Part shown: positions 1-9,358 of the stretch, in pieces | How the letters are laid out: every line of letters starts with the position of its first letter | Numbering within the stretch: the first letter of the stretch is position 1 | NCBI RefSeq assembly: GCF_024623325.1 | Contig: NZ_JANJZD010000001.1 | Coordinates: 1 to 64,000 of the forward strand | DNA: 64,000 nt | Direction of reading: 5' to 3' | Source of the DNA: Acetatifactor muris | GTDB taxonomy: Bacteria; Bacillota; Clostridia; Lachnospirales; Lachnospiraceae | Notes under the pieces: generated by a model | Seen by the model: only the letters and a program-made list of their open reading frames with translations | Databases searched by the model: none | What the model was told of the DNA's origin: nothing | Made by a program: the position numbers and the translations under genes

Positions 1-2
1 AA

Positions 3-92
3 GATCAAGTCAAAATAGAGCGAATCGGTAATCTGCACCAGTTCATAAAAAATGGTGCGTCACTTGAAGCTGTTTTGAAATTGGTAGGGTAG
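3..92 (+). pseudogene. 3' end of an ATPase-like gene (cut by window edge)
   Basis: An open frame enters from the left edge and ends at TAG 90-92; its last 29 residues end in KNGASLEAVLKLVG. The wording resembles the region just before the TOPRIM domain in OLD-like ATPase/nucleases. The TOPRIM part follows 35 bp later in another frame, so this is most simply the ATPase half of a gene broken by a frameshift. Only the tail is visible, so the family assignment is an inference from the neighbour. Confidence 0.35.
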
Positions 93-126
93 TTTTGTGC
101 AAATTTCAATATTTGCTCATTTATAG

Positions 127-687
127 TTGTTAGTTGAAGATGAATTAGCAAAAGTGTTGGTGGAAAAAATTGTACGAGAAAATGGGCTTAATAAGAGTAA
201 ATTATGTTGTGTGCTGCCTTCTGGTGGTTGTAATCAAATGTTAAAATTGCATCATGATATGGTCACATACAACACTTTGGGTGTTGGTAAACATATTATT
301 AGTATTTATGATGGGGATGTAAAAGATAAAATAAATGAGAAGCAGGAGTATAAATATCTACCAAAATGTTTTTTGCCTATTCCGAGTATTGAAAAATTTT
401 TGAGAAGTAAGTGTATTATTGAAAAGGATAAGAAATTTATCAAATTAATAGGAGATAAATATTTCAATCAGCGGTCTTTATATGATATTATTGCAGATTA
501 TATGAATGATCCAAGAACATCCATAAGTAAAGATACGGATGGGAAAAATTTTTATAAAGTGATATTGTCTAACCTTGAAAAAATAGGAATTTCGGAAAAA
601 GATTTTATTAAATATCTATGTGATGATATTTATGGTTATGTTGATATGAGAGGTTTTTCTTCATCTCTAACAGCATTATTGAAATGA
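127..687 (+). CDS. TOPRIM domain fragment of OLD-like nuclease
   Basis: The 186-residue frame opens with TTG immediately after an in-frame TAG (124-126) and has no clear ribosome-binding site. It begins directly inside a TOPRIM fold: LVEDE supplies the conserved Glu (E4) and YDGD supplies the DxD pair (D62, D64). In OLD-family (overcoming lysogenization defect) proteins this domain follows an ABC-type ATPase and cleaves DNA. Here the ATPase tail (3-92) is in a different frame, so the gene is probably inactivated, although a separately translated TOPRIM protein cannot be excluded. The base composition is much more AT-rich than the genes after 0.8 kb, which fits horizontally acquired defence DNA. 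Confidence 0.5.
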   Translation: MLVEDELAKVLVEKIVRENGLNKSKLCCVLPSGGCNQMLKLHHDMVTYNTLGVGKHIISIYDGDVKDKINEKQEYKYLPKCFLPIPSIEKFLRSKCIIEKDKKFIKLIGDKYFNQRSLYDIIADYMNDPRTSISKDTDGKNFYKVILSNLEKIGISEKDFIKYLCDDIYGYVDMRGFSSSLTALLK

Positions 688-836
688 TAATAGTGTGATT
701 ATTACACCATTTGCCCATAAATTTGCGTAGATTTATATAGATTTGCGTGAGGTAAGGACAAAATACAAAATTGAAGAAAAGTGCCAAGAAGCCCGATATA
801 TCAAGGTTTAAAGGCTTATGAAAGGATAAATTCAAG

Positions 837-1298
837 ATGATAAAAATATTATTTATTTGCCACGGCAACATCTGCCGCAGCCCCATGGCCGAGTTCATCA
901 TGAAAGACCTGGTAGAAAAAGCCGGCCTTTCCGCCCAGTTCCACATCGCCTCCGCCGCCACCAGCACAGAGGAAATCTGGAACGGCATCGGCAATCCCGT
1001 CTATCCGCCAGCCAGACAGAAACTGGCAGAGCACGGCATCGGCTGTGAAGGAAAGCGAGCTGTCCAACTGCAGCATTCCGACTATGCAAAATACGACTAT
1101 CTCATCGGCATGGACAGTGCCAATATCCGCAACATGCATCGGATGCTGGGCGGCGATCCGGAAGGTAAGGTGGCAAAGCTTTTGTCCTTTGCCGGTTCTG
1201 ACAGAGATATTTCAGATCCGTGGTATACCGGTGATTTTGAGACTACTTACCGTGATGTGATAGAGGGCTGTGAAGCTCTGCTGGAACAGCTGTCCTGA
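837..1298 (+). CDS. Low-molecular-weight protein tyrosine phosphatase
   Basis: The 153-residue cytosolic protein has the normal length for LMW-PTPs. The N-terminal P-loop reads CHGNICRS (C8 nucleophile, R14 phosphate binding), and the general acid lies in the DPW motif at D127. Family members dephosphorylate phosphotyrosine; in Firmicutes some act on tyrosine kinases linked to exopolysaccharide or stress. The ATG is preceded by AAAGGA about 11 bases upstream. The gene stands alone; its stop codon lies inside a 7-bp inverted repeat (1291-1306) and a longer GC-rich hairpin follows at 1318-1355. Arsenate reductase of the same fold is less likely because the DPW motif is present. Confidence 0.9.
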   Translation: MIKILFICHGNICRSPMAEFIMKDLVEKAGLSAQFHIASAATSTEEIWNGIGNPVYPPARQKLAEHGIGCEGKRAVQLQHSDYAKYDYLIGMDSANIRNMHRMLGGDPEGKVAKLLSFAGSDRDISDPWYTGDFETTYRDVIEGCEALLEQLS

Positions 1299-1317
1299 AC
1301 AGGACAGTAATAGAGAA

Positions 1318-1355
1318 CCCGAAGCACCTGCTTTTATATACCAGGGGGCTTCGGG
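1318..1355 (+). terminator. Hairpin between phosphatase and hemerythrin genes
   Basis: CCCGAAGC (1318-1325) pairs perfectly with GCTTCGGG (1348-1355). It sits between two convergent genes, as expected for a bidirectional terminator, but there is no good T-tract on either side. Confidence 0.4.
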
Positions 1356-1379
1356 GCATCGCTTCAGGTCATGATTTTG

Positions 1380-1778
1380 TTATTTTACATACAGCATATC
1401 TACCTTCTGAATATGATTGATCAGCCAATTGACAAGGAAATCAAGAAGATTTGAAACGGTTTCATCCTGACTTTCAGGATCGTCGTCTACCAGATTCAAG
1501 TCAAATTCCAGCAGACTGTCCTCGAATTTCCGATGCTGAGCCACATGTGCCGCCTTCTGGGCATAGTGTATACTTTCCAGATACGCTTCTTCGTGGGAAA
1601 AGTGGGTTTTGGTATAGTCTATGAGCTCGGAAAGAAGGCGGGTGAGGCTTTCCGCCTTGTCAAGCAGAAGTTCATCATTCATGAGCTCATATGTTTCCTG
1701 TGCCAGTTCGAACAACCTGGTATGTTCCTGATCTATTGCTTTTATTCCTGTATAATATTCGGGTTTCATTTCGTACAT
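1380..1778 (-). CDS. Bacteriohemerythrin
   Basis: The 132-residue protein is a complete hemerythrin domain. All seven expected diiron ligands can be placed: H19, H59, E63 (HxxxE), H78 and H82 (HxxxH), H122 and D127 (HxxxxD). Such proteins bind O2 reversibly and in anaerobes are thought to store or scavenge oxygen or to help deliver iron. The start at 1778 is chosen because GGAGAAG lies 8 bases upstream; the frame extends 24 codons further but without a ribosome site. It is monocistronic and convergent with the phosphatase gene. A ferritin-like protein follows on the other strand, so the 1.4-2.8 kb stretch may serve iron/oxygen handling. Confidence 0.9.
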   Translation of the reverse strand: MYEMKPEYYTGIKAIDQEHTRLFELAQETYELMNDELLLDKAESLTRLLSELIDYTKTHFSHEEAYLESIHYAQKAAHVAQHRKFEDSLLEFDLNLVDDDPESQDETVSNLLDFLVNWLINHIQKVDMLYVK

Positions 1779-2244
1779 GATATCTTCTCCTTTTATCTTC
1801 CGGAACTTTTGAATCCTTTCTATTTTACTGCTTTTTAGCGAGGCAGTCAATAAATTTTATGAATGTCATGGAAGGTACAAGTATGGTTTGGCCCATGCAT
1901 TTTCCTGATATAATCTGCAGTATGTAGCTTTTACATGATTGCCGGAAATACGACTCCACACAGTGAATTTTGCGTTTCATCTACAGACGAAGATGCTGTT
2001 TCGATGCGTAGTGCAGACAAGCTTTGCGCCATACTCACTCGAAGACTGCCGATGAGAATTCGCCTGGAAATGGAGAAGATACGCTGCCTGCGGGTATTAT
2101 ATAAAAGCGGACGCTTCCTGCATCCTGGCAATTCCGGATACACACAATCAAGCTGCCTTAATATAATAGAATTATAGCAGAACTAATTATAAGGATTGCA
2201 GGGCAATTCCTATAATGGAAAATAAAACGGGGAGAAGACAAAGT
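1779..2244. other. Intergenic region, divergent promoters likely
   Basis: No convincing gene is present; frames of 70-80 codons on both strands have no ribosome site and no recognisable family. Candidate plus-strand -10 elements are TATAAT at 1909-1914, preceded by TG (extended -10 form), and TATAAT at 2162-2167 just upstream of the ferritin-like gene. Their -35 elements are poor, so neither is firmly assigned. Confidence 0.4.
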
Positions 2245-2799
2245 ATGGAAGCAAACAGAAAACCGATTACAGGCAATTGTAATATGGCCGGACTGAAGCC
2301 GGCTATGCTGGATTTGCCCTATCCGCCCATTCAGGTCAGATGCAGGAATCAGGGGTATGCCGATTTACTCAGCTTTGATTACTGCGGAGCGGTGTCAGAG
2401 CTTTCTGCGATTACACAGTATATTAACAATGAGAACAGGCTGTGTCAGGAAAACTGTCATCTGGCGAGAACCATTTTGGAAATTGCCATTGCAGAAATGA
2501 TGCATTTGCAGAAACTGGGAGAGCTGATACAGCTGCTGGGCGGAGAAGTGGACTTCAATGCAAAAAGGCCTGACGGGAAACAAACCATGTGGACGCCGGC
2601 CTGTCTGGCACTTTCGCAGAATGCAAAGAAAATGTTGTGTGCGGATATAGAAGCTGAAAAAGAGGCGATTGCGCAGTACAGGGCACACATTTGCAAAATC
2701 AGCGATGAGTATGTGAATGCTGTACTGAGAAGAATTATCAGAGATGAGGAGTATCATATTATACTGCTGCAGGCACTGCTTGAGGAACTTTCGGCATGA
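2245..2799 (+). CDS. Ferritin-like diiron protein
   Basis: The 184-residue protein has four helical segments with two ExxH motifs, E84-x-x-H87 and E168-x-x-H171, plus E52 and a glutamate cluster at 136-140, the ligand pattern of a ferritin-like/rubrerythrin-type diiron (or dimanganese) centre. Its exact role (iron storage, peroxide removal or a spore-associated catalase relative) cannot be told from sequence. The start is set by GGGGAG 10 bases before ATG 2245; an upstream ATG at 2215 lacks a ribosome site. A strong hairpin (2841-2885) follows and may end this transcript. Confidence 0.75.
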   Translation: MEANRKPITGNCNMAGLKPAMLDLPYPPIQVRCRNQGYADLLSFDYCGAVSELSAITQYINNENRLCQENCHLARTILEIAIAEMMHLQKLGELIQLLGGEVDFNAKRPDGKQTMWTPACLALSQNAKKMLCADIEAEKEAIAQYRAHICKISDEYVNAVLRRIIRDEEYHIILLQALLEELSA

Positions 2800-2840
2800 T
2801 TGCGTTTTATATGGAATCATGATGACATGGACATACTTTC

Positions 2841-2885
2841 ACCTCCCGAAGCATAGAATTGCAATGCAAACAAGCTTCGGGAGGT
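2841..2885 (+). promoter_or_regulatory. 12-bp hairpin enclosing the ATPase ribosome-binding site
   Basis: ACCTCCCGAAGC (2841-2852) is perfectly complementary to GCTTCGGGAGGT (2874-2885), with a 21-base loop. The right arm contains the GGGAGG that precedes the GTG start of the P-type ATPase by 6 bases, and the arm is followed by TTTT. It could be the terminator of the ferritin-like gene, a fold that hides the ATPase ribosome site, or both. Confidence 0.6.
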
Positions 2886-2890
2886 TTTGT

Positions 2891-5728
2891 GTGTTCGATC
2901 AATACAGTATTACAGAGACCGCAGAAGAATTAAAAAGCGACAGAGATTTGGGACTGAGTGGGAAGGAAGCCGGGGAGAGACTGCGCAGGGACGGCAGAAA
3001 CGAGATGAAGGCACCCCGGAAGAAGACGCCGGTGGAAGCGTTTCTGGAGCAATTGAACGACCCTCTGATTTATGTGCTGATTGTGGCGGCCATGGTTTCC
3101 GTGCTGCTCAGGGAGATCAGCGATGCAGTGATCATCGGTGTGGTGGTGGTCCTGAATGCGGCGGTGGGCATGCTGCAGGAAGGGAAAGCCAGGAGGGCAC
3201 TGGAGTCCCTGAAAAAACTTACCAGTCCCAGGGCTATGGTAATCCGGGATGGCAGGCGTATGGAGATTCCGGCGGCGGAACTGGCACTGGGGGACCTGGT
3301 ATGTCTGGAAGCCGGGTGCCAGGTGCCTGCGGACCTGCGGCTGACGGAAGCTTCGAATCTGAAGATTGAGGAATCCGCTTTGACAGGAGAATCTCTCCCT
3401 ATGGAAAAAGACGCCGGATTTATCAGCACGAGAGGCAGTCATCTGCCCCTGGGGGACCGGCAGAATATGGCCTATATGTCCACCATTGTCACTTATGGCA
3501 GAGGGCAGGGGCTGGTGACCGCTGTGGGGATGAATACAGAGCTGGGGCAGATCGCCGCCATGATTACGGAAGCTAAAGAGGAGATGACGCCTCTGCAGAG
3601 AAGGCTGGGGGAGCTGGGTAAGGTACTGAGTCTTCTGAGTCTGTTGCTCTGTGCGGCTTTGTTTGTGATTGCGGTGCTTCAGCATCGAAATGTTCCGGAA
3701 ATGCTGATTACGGCTATTTCCCTGGCAGTGGCTGCGGTTCCGGAGGGGCTCCCGGCGGTGGTGACCATCTGCCTTGCGCTGAGTGTTACCCGGATGGTGA
3801 AGGTCAATACCATTGTGCGGCGACTTCCTTCCGTGGAGACATTGGGGGCGGTGAGTGTGGTCTGCTCTGACAAGACGGGAACACTGACTCAGAACCGTAT
3901 GACAGTGGAAAAATGCTGGTTCGACGGCTGTATTCGGAAAATGGAAGAGTATGATTTCTTCCAGTGTCCCGACTTTATATACGGGATGACACTTTGTAAT
4001 GACGCTTCGGCGGAGGGCGGCAGCAGGACGGGAGACCCTACTGAGCTTGCCCTGCTGGATGCGGCAGAACTGCTGGGAATTCAAAAAAGTGAGCTGGAGC
4101 GACAGATGCCGAGGGTGGATGAACTGTCCTTTGACTCTGACCGGAAAATGATGACCACTTTACATAGACAGAGAACTGTGCCATCATCCCGGCAGGCAGG
4201 AAGCCGGCGGGAGCAGGAGAAGGGGAGATCTGTCCGGGAGTATGCCGGTATGGGAGAGCTGAGAGCCGCCGAATCAAGGACCGCAGAATTAAGAGCCTCT
4301 AAACTGAAAATGACCGGACCGGGATTGGCAGAACAGAGTGACGCCGGGCAAAAAAGGATTGCCTATACAAAAGGAGCTCCGGACGAGGTGCTGAAGCGGT
4401 GTACCCATATTTTTACGGGACAGGGTGTGATGCGGCTGACAGAGCTTCACCGCAGGCAGCTGAAGGCGGCGCTGAGCGAGATGTCGAGAGAAGCGCTTCG
4501 CACACTGGCCATAGCCGTCCGGCCGGGAGTGACCCGGGCGCAGGAGGAAAATCTCACTTTTCTGGGTATGGTGGGAATGCGGGATCCGGCCAGACCTGAG
4601 GCGGCAGCGGCGGTGGCGGACTTTCGGGAGGCTGGTGTGAAGACTGTCATGATCACCGGTGACCATGTGGATACTGCTTTTGCCATAGGGCGACAGCTGG
4701 GGATTGCAGAGAATCAAAGGCAATGTATGACAGGGGAGGAGCTGAGTCGCCTGTCAGATGAGGAATTTGCCTCCCGCATAGAGGAACTCAGAGTCTTCGC
4801 CAGGGTGTCACCGGCCCAGAAGGTACGCATTGTGGACGGATTTAAGCGAAGAGGAGAAATTGTGGCCATGACAGGGGACGGGGTCAACGACGCGCCGTCG
4901 CTGAAGAAGGCAGATATCGGCATTGCCATGGGGAAAACGGGGACGGACGTGGCAAGGCAGGCCTCGGATATGATTCTGACTGATGATAATTTTGCTACCA
5001 TACGCCGCGCTATCGAGGAAGGCAGAGGCGTCTATGAAAATATCAGGAAATCGGTAATATTTTTACTTTCGTCCAACCTGGGAGAAATTATTACCATGTT
5101 CCTGGCAGTAATCTGCGGCATGGCCGCTCCTCTGAAATCCAGCCATATTCTCTGGATTAATCTGATTACGGATTCTTTGCCGGCTCTGGCGCTGGGAGTG
5201 GACAGAAACGATGGCAGGAGCCTGATGAAGCAGCAGCCCAGAAAAGCGAGAGAGAGCCTGTTTGCCCGGGGTGGCCTTGTCTGTACCTGCTTTTATGGAG
5301 CCCTGATTGCGGCGGTGAGCCTGACGGCTTTTCTGATGCTGCCCTGCGCGCTGCTTCGTGTCAACGATCTGGCGGTGACACCGGAAAGTCTGGCGGAAGT
5401 TCTGAAGAATGCCTCCGTTCTTTCCAAAGCGCAGACATATGCGTTTACCGTATTGGGAATGTCGCAGCTCTTTCATGCGGTGGGAATGCGGGATACCCAG
5501 AAATCTGTCTTCCGCATGAAACATCTGGAGAACAAGCTGATGATTGTTGCCTGTGTGACCGGATTCCTTCTGCAGTTTGCGGTGACGGAGATTCCGGTTC
5601 TGATTCGGGCATTCGGCACGTTTCCGCTGTCCGGCAGGGAATGGATGCGCCTGAGTATTCTGGCGGCGGCTCCGCTTTTTGCGCATGAGATTCTGGTCCT
5701 GGGTGCCATGGTGAAAAAAAGAACATAA
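2891..5728 (+). CDS. Cation-transporting P-type ATPase (P2A, Ca2+-type)
   Basis: The 945-residue membrane pump couples ATP hydrolysis to cation export; the closest described group is SERCA/PMCA-like Ca2+ ATPases. Visible landmarks in order are an N-terminal cation-ATPase domain, TGES (near 165), PEGLP in the M4 helix (near 283, typical of P2 pumps), the phosphorylation site DKTGT (D327), KGAPD in the nucleotide domain, MITGD, and GDGVNDAP (near 661), then six C-terminal membrane helices. GTG 2891 is taken as start because GGGAGG lies 6 bases upstream. Residues about 425-488 form a charged, low-complexity insertion rich in Arg, Glu, Ala and Ser that interrupts the normal distance between DRKMMTT and YTKGAPD. 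Substrate is inferred, not shown. Confidence 0.93.
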   Translation: MFDQYSITETAEELKSDRDLGLSGKEAGERLRRDGRNEMKAPRKKTPVEAFLEQLNDPLIYVLIVAAMVSVLLREISDAVIIGVVVVLNAAVGMLQEGKARRALESLKKLTSPRAMVIRDGRRMEIPAAELALGDLVCLEAGCQVPADLRLTEASNLKIEESALTGESLPMEKDAGFISTRGSHLPLGDRQNMAYMSTIVTYGRGQGLVTAVGMNTELGQIAAMITEAKEEMTPLQRRLGELGKVLSLLSLLLCAALFVIAVLQHRNVPEMLITAISLAVAAVPEGLPAVVTICLALSVTRMVKVNTIVRRLPSVETLGAVSVVCSDKTGTLTQNRMTVEKCWFDGCIRKMEEYDFFQCPDFIYGMTLCNDASAEGGSRTGDPTELALLDAAELLGIQKSELERQMPRVDELSFDSDRKMMTTLHRQRTVPSSRQAGSRREQEKGRSVREYAGMGELRAAESRTAELRASKLKMTGPGLAEQSDAGQKRIAYTKGAPDEVLKRCTHIFTGQGVMRLTELHRRQLKAALSEMSREALRTLAIAVRPGVTRAQEENLTFLGMVGMRDPARPEAAAAVADFREAGVKTVMITGDHVDTAFAIGRQLGIAENQRQCMTGEELSRLSDEEFASRIEELRVFARVSPAQKVRIVDGFKRRGEIVAMTGDGVNDAPSLKKADIGIAMGKTGTDVARQASDMILTDDNFATIRRAIEEGRGVYENIRKSVIFLLSSNLGEIITMFLAVICGMAAPLKSSHILWINLITDSLPALALGVDRNDGRSLMKQQPRKARESLFARGGLVCTCFYGALIAAVSLTAFLMLPCALLRVNDLAVTPESLAEVLKNASVLSKAQTYAFTVLGMSQLFHAVGMRDTQKSVFRMKHLENKLMIVACVTGFLLQFAVTEIPVLIRAFGTFPLSGREWMRLSILAAAPLFAHEILVLGAMVKKRT

Positions 5729-5756
5729 AAAAGTTTTCCTGATGGGGAAGATATGA

Positions 5757-5838
5757 TATAATTATGCACATATCCTGGGCAGAAAGCGGCCGAATGGTCA
5801 CTGATACCATGATGGTTTCTGTCCGGGACCTGTGCATA
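5757..5838 (+). promoter_or_regulatory. trpS promoter -10 and leader hairpin
   Basis: TATAAT lies at 5757-5762 with a poor -35 (TTTTCC, 17-bp spacer). Just downstream, 5773-5785 pairs with 5816-5828 over 13 positions (two G-U pairs), an outer 8-bp arm pairs 5763-5770 with 5831-5838, and ATGGT/ACCAT forms an inner stem. The trpS start is 51 bases after the fold. No T-box consensus was found, so this is an unassigned leader structure. Confidence 0.45.
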
Positions 5839-5888
5839 TGGTATACGCCAGCCGCACAATACGGCGGGATTATGGAGGAGACAGTGAC

Positions 5889-6980
5889 ATGGAAAATAAG
5901 ATTATTTTGACCGGGGACAGGCCCACAGGCAGGCTTCATATAGGGCATTATGCGGGTTCTCTCCGCCGGCGTGTAGAATTGCAGAATTCCGGAGAATATA
6001 AGAAGATCTACATCATGATTGCCGATGCCCAGGCGTTGACGGATAATATTGAGAATCCGGAAAAAGTCAGACAGAATATCATAGAGGTGGCTCTGGATTA
6101 TATTTCCTGCGGGCTGGACCCGGAGAAATCCACTTTGCTCATTCAGTCGCAGATTTCCGAGCTTTGTGAGCTGACATTTTACTATATGGATTTGGTGACG
6201 GTAGCCAGACTGCAGCGGAATCCCACGGTGAAGAGTGAGATTCAGATGCGCAATTTTGAGGCCAGCATTCCGGTGGGCTTTTTCACCTATCCCATCAGCC
6301 AGGCGGCGGATATCACCGCTTTTAAAGCGACCACTGTTCCTGTGGGGGACGACCAGCTGCCGATGATTGAGCAGACCAGAGAAATCGTGCATAAGTTTAA
6401 TACGGTATATGCGCCGGTGCTGGTGGAGCCGGCGGCGCTTCTGTCGGAACAGGAGGCCTGTAAGAGACTGCCCGGTACGGACGGCAGGGCGAAGATGAGC
6501 AAGTCTCTCGGCAACTGTATCTATCTGGCGGACACGGCGGATGAAGTCCGTACGAAGATAATGAGTATGTATACCGATCCGCTGCACCTGCAGGTCAGTG
6601 ACCCGGGACATCTGGAGGGGAATACGGTGTTTACCTATCTGGATGCTTTCTGCAGACAGGAGCATTTTGAACGATATCTGCCGGACTATGCGAATCTGGA
6701 TGAGCTGAAGGCTCATTATCAGCGAGGGGGTCTGGGGGATGTGAAGGTGAAGAAATTCCTGAATAACATTATGCAGGAGACGCTGGAACCCATCCGCAGT
6801 CGCAGGAAGGAATGGGAGAAGAATATTCCTGCAATTTATGAAATTCTGAAAAAAGGCAGCGATGCGGCGCGGGAGGTTGCGGCAGAGACATTGTCCGAGG
6901 TAAAAAGTGCCATGAAGATTAATTATTTTGAGGATGCGGAGCTGATTCGGGCTCAGAGTGAGAAATATGAAGAGCAGTAG
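5889..6980 (+). CDS. trpS: Tryptophanyl-tRNA synthetase
   Basis: The 363-residue class I aminoacyl-tRNA synthetase charges tRNA-Trp in the cytosol. The HIGH signature appears as HIGH within LHIGHYAGS near residue 16, and KMSKS as AKMSKSLGN near residue 200. Length and order match bacterial TrpRS of the clostridial type. ATG 5889 has GGAGGAG about 8 bases upstream; the frame is open 19 codons further without a ribosome site. A folded leader precedes it. The next gene begins 98 bp downstream in the same direction and could be cotranscribed. Confidence 0.95.
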   Translation: MENKIILTGDRPTGRLHIGHYAGSLRRRVELQNSGEYKKIYIMIADAQALTDNIENPEKVRQNIIEVALDYISCGLDPEKSTLLIQSQISELCELTFYYMDLVTVARLQRNPTVKSEIQMRNFEASIPVGFFTYPISQAADITAFKATTVPVGDDQLPMIEQTREIVHKFNTVYAPVLVEPAALLSEQEACKRLPGTDGRAKMSKSLGNCIYLADTADEVRTKIMSMYTDPLHLQVSDPGHLEGNTVFTYLDAFCRQEHFERYLPDYANLDELKAHYQRGGLGDVKVKKFLNNIMQETLEPIRSRRKEWEKNIPAIYEILKKGSDAAREVAAETLSEVKSAMKINYFEDAELIRAQSEKYEEQ

Positions 6981-7078
6981 GAGAAGCTGGGACGGCGGGG
7001 ACCGTTGTCTGTGACCGTGGGACAGGCTCTTTGGGCGCTGTGCGCCGGAAGAGGGTGCAGATGCATTGGAGGCAGCAT

Positions 7079-8206
7079 ATGAAGAAATGGGATAAAGGAC
7101 GGAAGCAGGCTCCCGTTGACGAAGAAGTGGATGAGCTGGATTATGAGGAAGAAGGTTACGGCGAATCGGACTACGAGGAGCTGGATTTCGATGATGAGCA
7201 GGAGTGGCAGGACGAAGAGGAGCCGGAAGAGGACGATGGTCTGAGCACATGGGTAAAAGTGGCGCTTTTCCTGGGCATGGTGGTTCTGGCGGCGATTATC
7301 TGCGCAGTGTTGTGGTATTTTACTCATACGAACAAATCAGAGGATGGCGGGCAGGACAGCTTTGCGGAAGGGGAGGCCGGAGAAGAAAACGGATCCTCGG
7401 GGCCCGCAGGAACAGATGACTCGGCACAGAATCCGGCGGGAACGCCGGACGAAGAGGGGAAATCCGAACCGGCAGGAGTCCCGGATGCAGGTCGGGCACC
7501 GGAAGCATCCGGAGATCCGGAGGCGGACAACCCGTCAGATTCGAACAGTGGGACCGGCGGGGAGAAGCCTTCGGGCGGAGACGCGGGAACAGATGCGGTA
7601 ACTTCGCCGGAAGCCGAAGGAGGGACGGAACCGTCGGGAAACAGCTCTGCAGAGGTTACGGACAATGAGAATAAGGAACCTGTGCAGGGAACCGGGACGA
7701 TGGAATTCAGAGCGGTGGAAGAATCGGTGACGCCGAAGGATGTGGTGAATCTGCGATCTGTACCCACCACCACCGATGACGGGAATATTGTGATTCAGTC
7801 TAAAAACGGGGAAGTCCTGAAGCGTGTGGGGGTCAACGGAGATACCGGCTGGTCGAAAATCGAATATAACGGTGAGACGGTATATGCGGTAACCCAATAT
7901 CTGACCACGGATCTGAATTATAAGCCTCCGGTGCAGCCTTCCAATCCCAACAGGGTCAATACACTTGACGGAAGAGTAATCATTTTTGCAGATTGTGACG
8001 ACTGGATTTCGCCGAAAGAATATGTGAATCTGAGGACGGAACCCAGTACCTCGGAAGGTAACGGTACTGTCAGCTGTCAGCTGCAATATGAAGAAAAAGC
8101 TCATCGCACCGGATACAGCGCGGATTCCGGCTGGTCCAGAGTGGAATATAACGGCCAGGTTCTGTATGTGGTTACCAGCCTGGTGTATGTAGTGACGGAA
8201 GAGTAA
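7079..8206 (+). CDS. Single-pass membrane protein with two SH3b-like domains
   Basis: The 375-residue protein has a very acidic cytosolic N-terminus (residues 1-55, many Asp/Glu/Tyr), one transmembrane helix at about 58-80, a long extracellular low-complexity linker rich in Gly, Glu, Pro, Ser and Ala (about 85-215), and two repeated SH3b-like modules. Both modules start with the motif SPK/TPK-x-x-V-NLR (VNLRSVPTT and VNLRTEPST) and end with GWS-KIEYNG or GWSRVEYNG. Bacterial SH3 domains usually bind peptidoglycan or cell-wall peptides. ATG 7079 is chosen for GGAGG 6 bases upstream. The specific function is unknown; a cell-wall-anchoring or sensing role is inferred. Confidence 0.75.
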   Translation: MKKWDKGRKQAPVDEEVDELDYEEEGYGESDYEELDFDDEQEWQDEEEPEEDDGLSTWVKVALFLGMVVLAAIICAVLWYFTHTNKSEDGGQDSFAEGEAGEENGSSGPAGTDDSAQNPAGTPDEEGKSEPAGVPDAGRAPEASGDPEADNPSDSNSGTGGEKPSGGDAGTDAVTSPEAEGGTEPSGNSSAEVTDNENKEPVQGTGTMEFRAVEESVTPKDVVNLRSVPTTTDDGNIVIQSKNGEVLKRVGVNGDTGWSKIEYNGETVYAVTQYLTTDLNYKPPVQPSNPNRVNTLDGRVIIFADCDDWISPKEYVNLRTEPSTSEGNGTVSCQLQYEEKAHRTGYSADSGWSRVEYNGQVLYVVTSLVYVVTEE

Positions 8207-8214
8207 AAGCATTC

Positions 8215-8244
8215 GTATAGATTTCCTCTCGATGGAGATACTGA
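8215..8244 (+). promoter_or_regulatory. Putative SigG (forespore) promoter of spoVAD
   Basis: GTATA (8215-8219), an 18-bp spacer, then ATACTGA (8238-8244). The -35 matches the Bacillus SigG consensus GHATR, and the -10 is close to CATnnTA. The same arrangement, with identical spacing and identical ATACTGA, lies before spoVAE at 12910-12939, which makes chance agreement less likely. Confidence 0.5.
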
Positions 8245-8283
8245 TTAGAAATAAAAAGTATTGCGGAATTCGGAGGAAAATCT

Positions 8284-9315
8284 ATGAATCAGAAATCGGG
8301 AAAGGCCAGTATAAAGCTGACACAGCCGGTATATATTCTGAACAGTGCCAGTGTTGTGGGAACGAAGGAAGGAGAGGGTCCCCTGGGGCTGTTGTTTGAT
8401 AAGGTGGGCGAAGATGATCTGTTCGGCTGTGCCACCTGGGAAGAAGCAGAGAGTAAGCTTCAGAAAGAGGCAGTGGGGCTGGCTCTGGACAAGGAAGGGC
8501 TGAGGCCGGAGGATATCTCCTTTGTGTTCGCAGGAGATTTGCTGGGGCAGTCCATGGCTACCTCCTTCGGAATCTCCACGTATCAGATACCGCTTTTAGG
8601 TGTGTATGGAGCCTGCTCTACCTGCGGAGAGGCCTTAACTCTTGGGGTCATGAGTATTGCGGGCGGCTTCGCGGATAAATGTGTGTGCGTGACTTCCAGT
8701 CATTTCGCCAGTGCGGAGAAAGAATTTCGCTTCCCGCTGGAATACGGCAATCAGCGGCCGCTTTCAGCTACCTGGACTGTGACTGGCAGCGGTGCTTTTG
8801 TGCTGGGCCGTGAGGCCAAAGGCATTAACGGAAAAGCGAGAGCTGCTGTCACTGCAATGACGGTGGGAAAAGTGGTGGATTATGGCCTGAGAGACTCCAT
8901 GAATATGGGGGCCTGTATGGCGCCGGCAGCTGCAGATACATTGGCGCAGCACTTTACTGATTTCGCCGTTACGCCGGAGGCGTATGACAGGATTATCACA
9001 GGCGATCTGGGGAAAGTAGGACAGAGAGTGCTGGTGGATCTGCTCAGAGAACGGGGAATTGACATCTCTAAGCAGCATATAGACTGTGGAATCGAGATAT
9101 TTGACGGGGAATCCCAGGACACGCACGCGGGAGGCAGCGGATGTGGCTGCAGTGCCGTCACACTGTCTGCCTATGTGTTGAAGCAGCTGGAGGAAGAAAA
9201 CTGGAAAAAGGTACTTTTCATGCCTACCGGTGCTCTGCTCAGCAAGACCAGTTTCAACGAGGGGCGGAGTGTCCCGGGAATTGCCCATGCTGTGGTGCTG
9301 GAGAGTGTGGGATAA
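8284..9315 (+). CDS. spoVAD: Stage V sporulation protein AD
   Basis: The 343-residue protein has the thiolase/ketoacyl-synthase-like fold typical of SpoVAD, with GACSTCGEAL near residue 110 and the C-terminal segment HAGGSGCGCSA. SpoVAD binds dipicolinic acid and forms part of the SpoVA channel that moves Ca-DPA across the inner membrane of the spore. Start is supported by GGAGG upstream of ATG 8284. In most Clostridia spoVAC, spoVAD and spoVAE are adjacent; here spoVAE is 3.7 kb away and no spoVAC is seen in the window. A SigG-like promoter precedes the gene. Confidence 0.93.
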   Translation: MNQKSGKASIKLTQPVYILNSASVVGTKEGEGPLGLLFDKVGEDDLFGCATWEEAESKLQKEAVGLALDKEGLRPEDISFVFAGDLLGQSMATSFGISTYQIPLLGVYGACSTCGEALTLGVMSIAGGFADKCVCVTSSHFASAEKEFRFPLEYGNQRPLSATWTVTGSGAFVLGREAKGINGKARAAVTAMTVGKVVDYGLRDSMNMGACMAPAAADTLAQHFTDFAVTPEAYDRIITGDLGKVGQRVLVDLLRERGIDISKQHIDCGIEIFDGESQDTHAGGSGCGCSAVTLSAYVLKQLEEENWKKVLFMPTGALLSKTSFNEGRSVPGIAHAVVLESVG

Positions 9316-9358
9316 ATAGAAATCCCAGGAGCGGAGCAGATTTGCCCCGCTTCTGACC

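Noticed and set aside
1935..2177. 80-codon frame between hemerythrin and ferritin-like genes
   Set aside because: No ribosome site, no family, and composition like intergenic DNA.
5729..5888. T-box riboswitch before trpS
   Set aside because: No T-box consensus or specifier loop could be found; only an unassigned hairpin is supported.
5445..7250. 601-codon frame on the minus strand
   Set aside because: It is antisense to the P-type ATPase end, trpS and the SH3b gene, which have clear families and ribosome sites.
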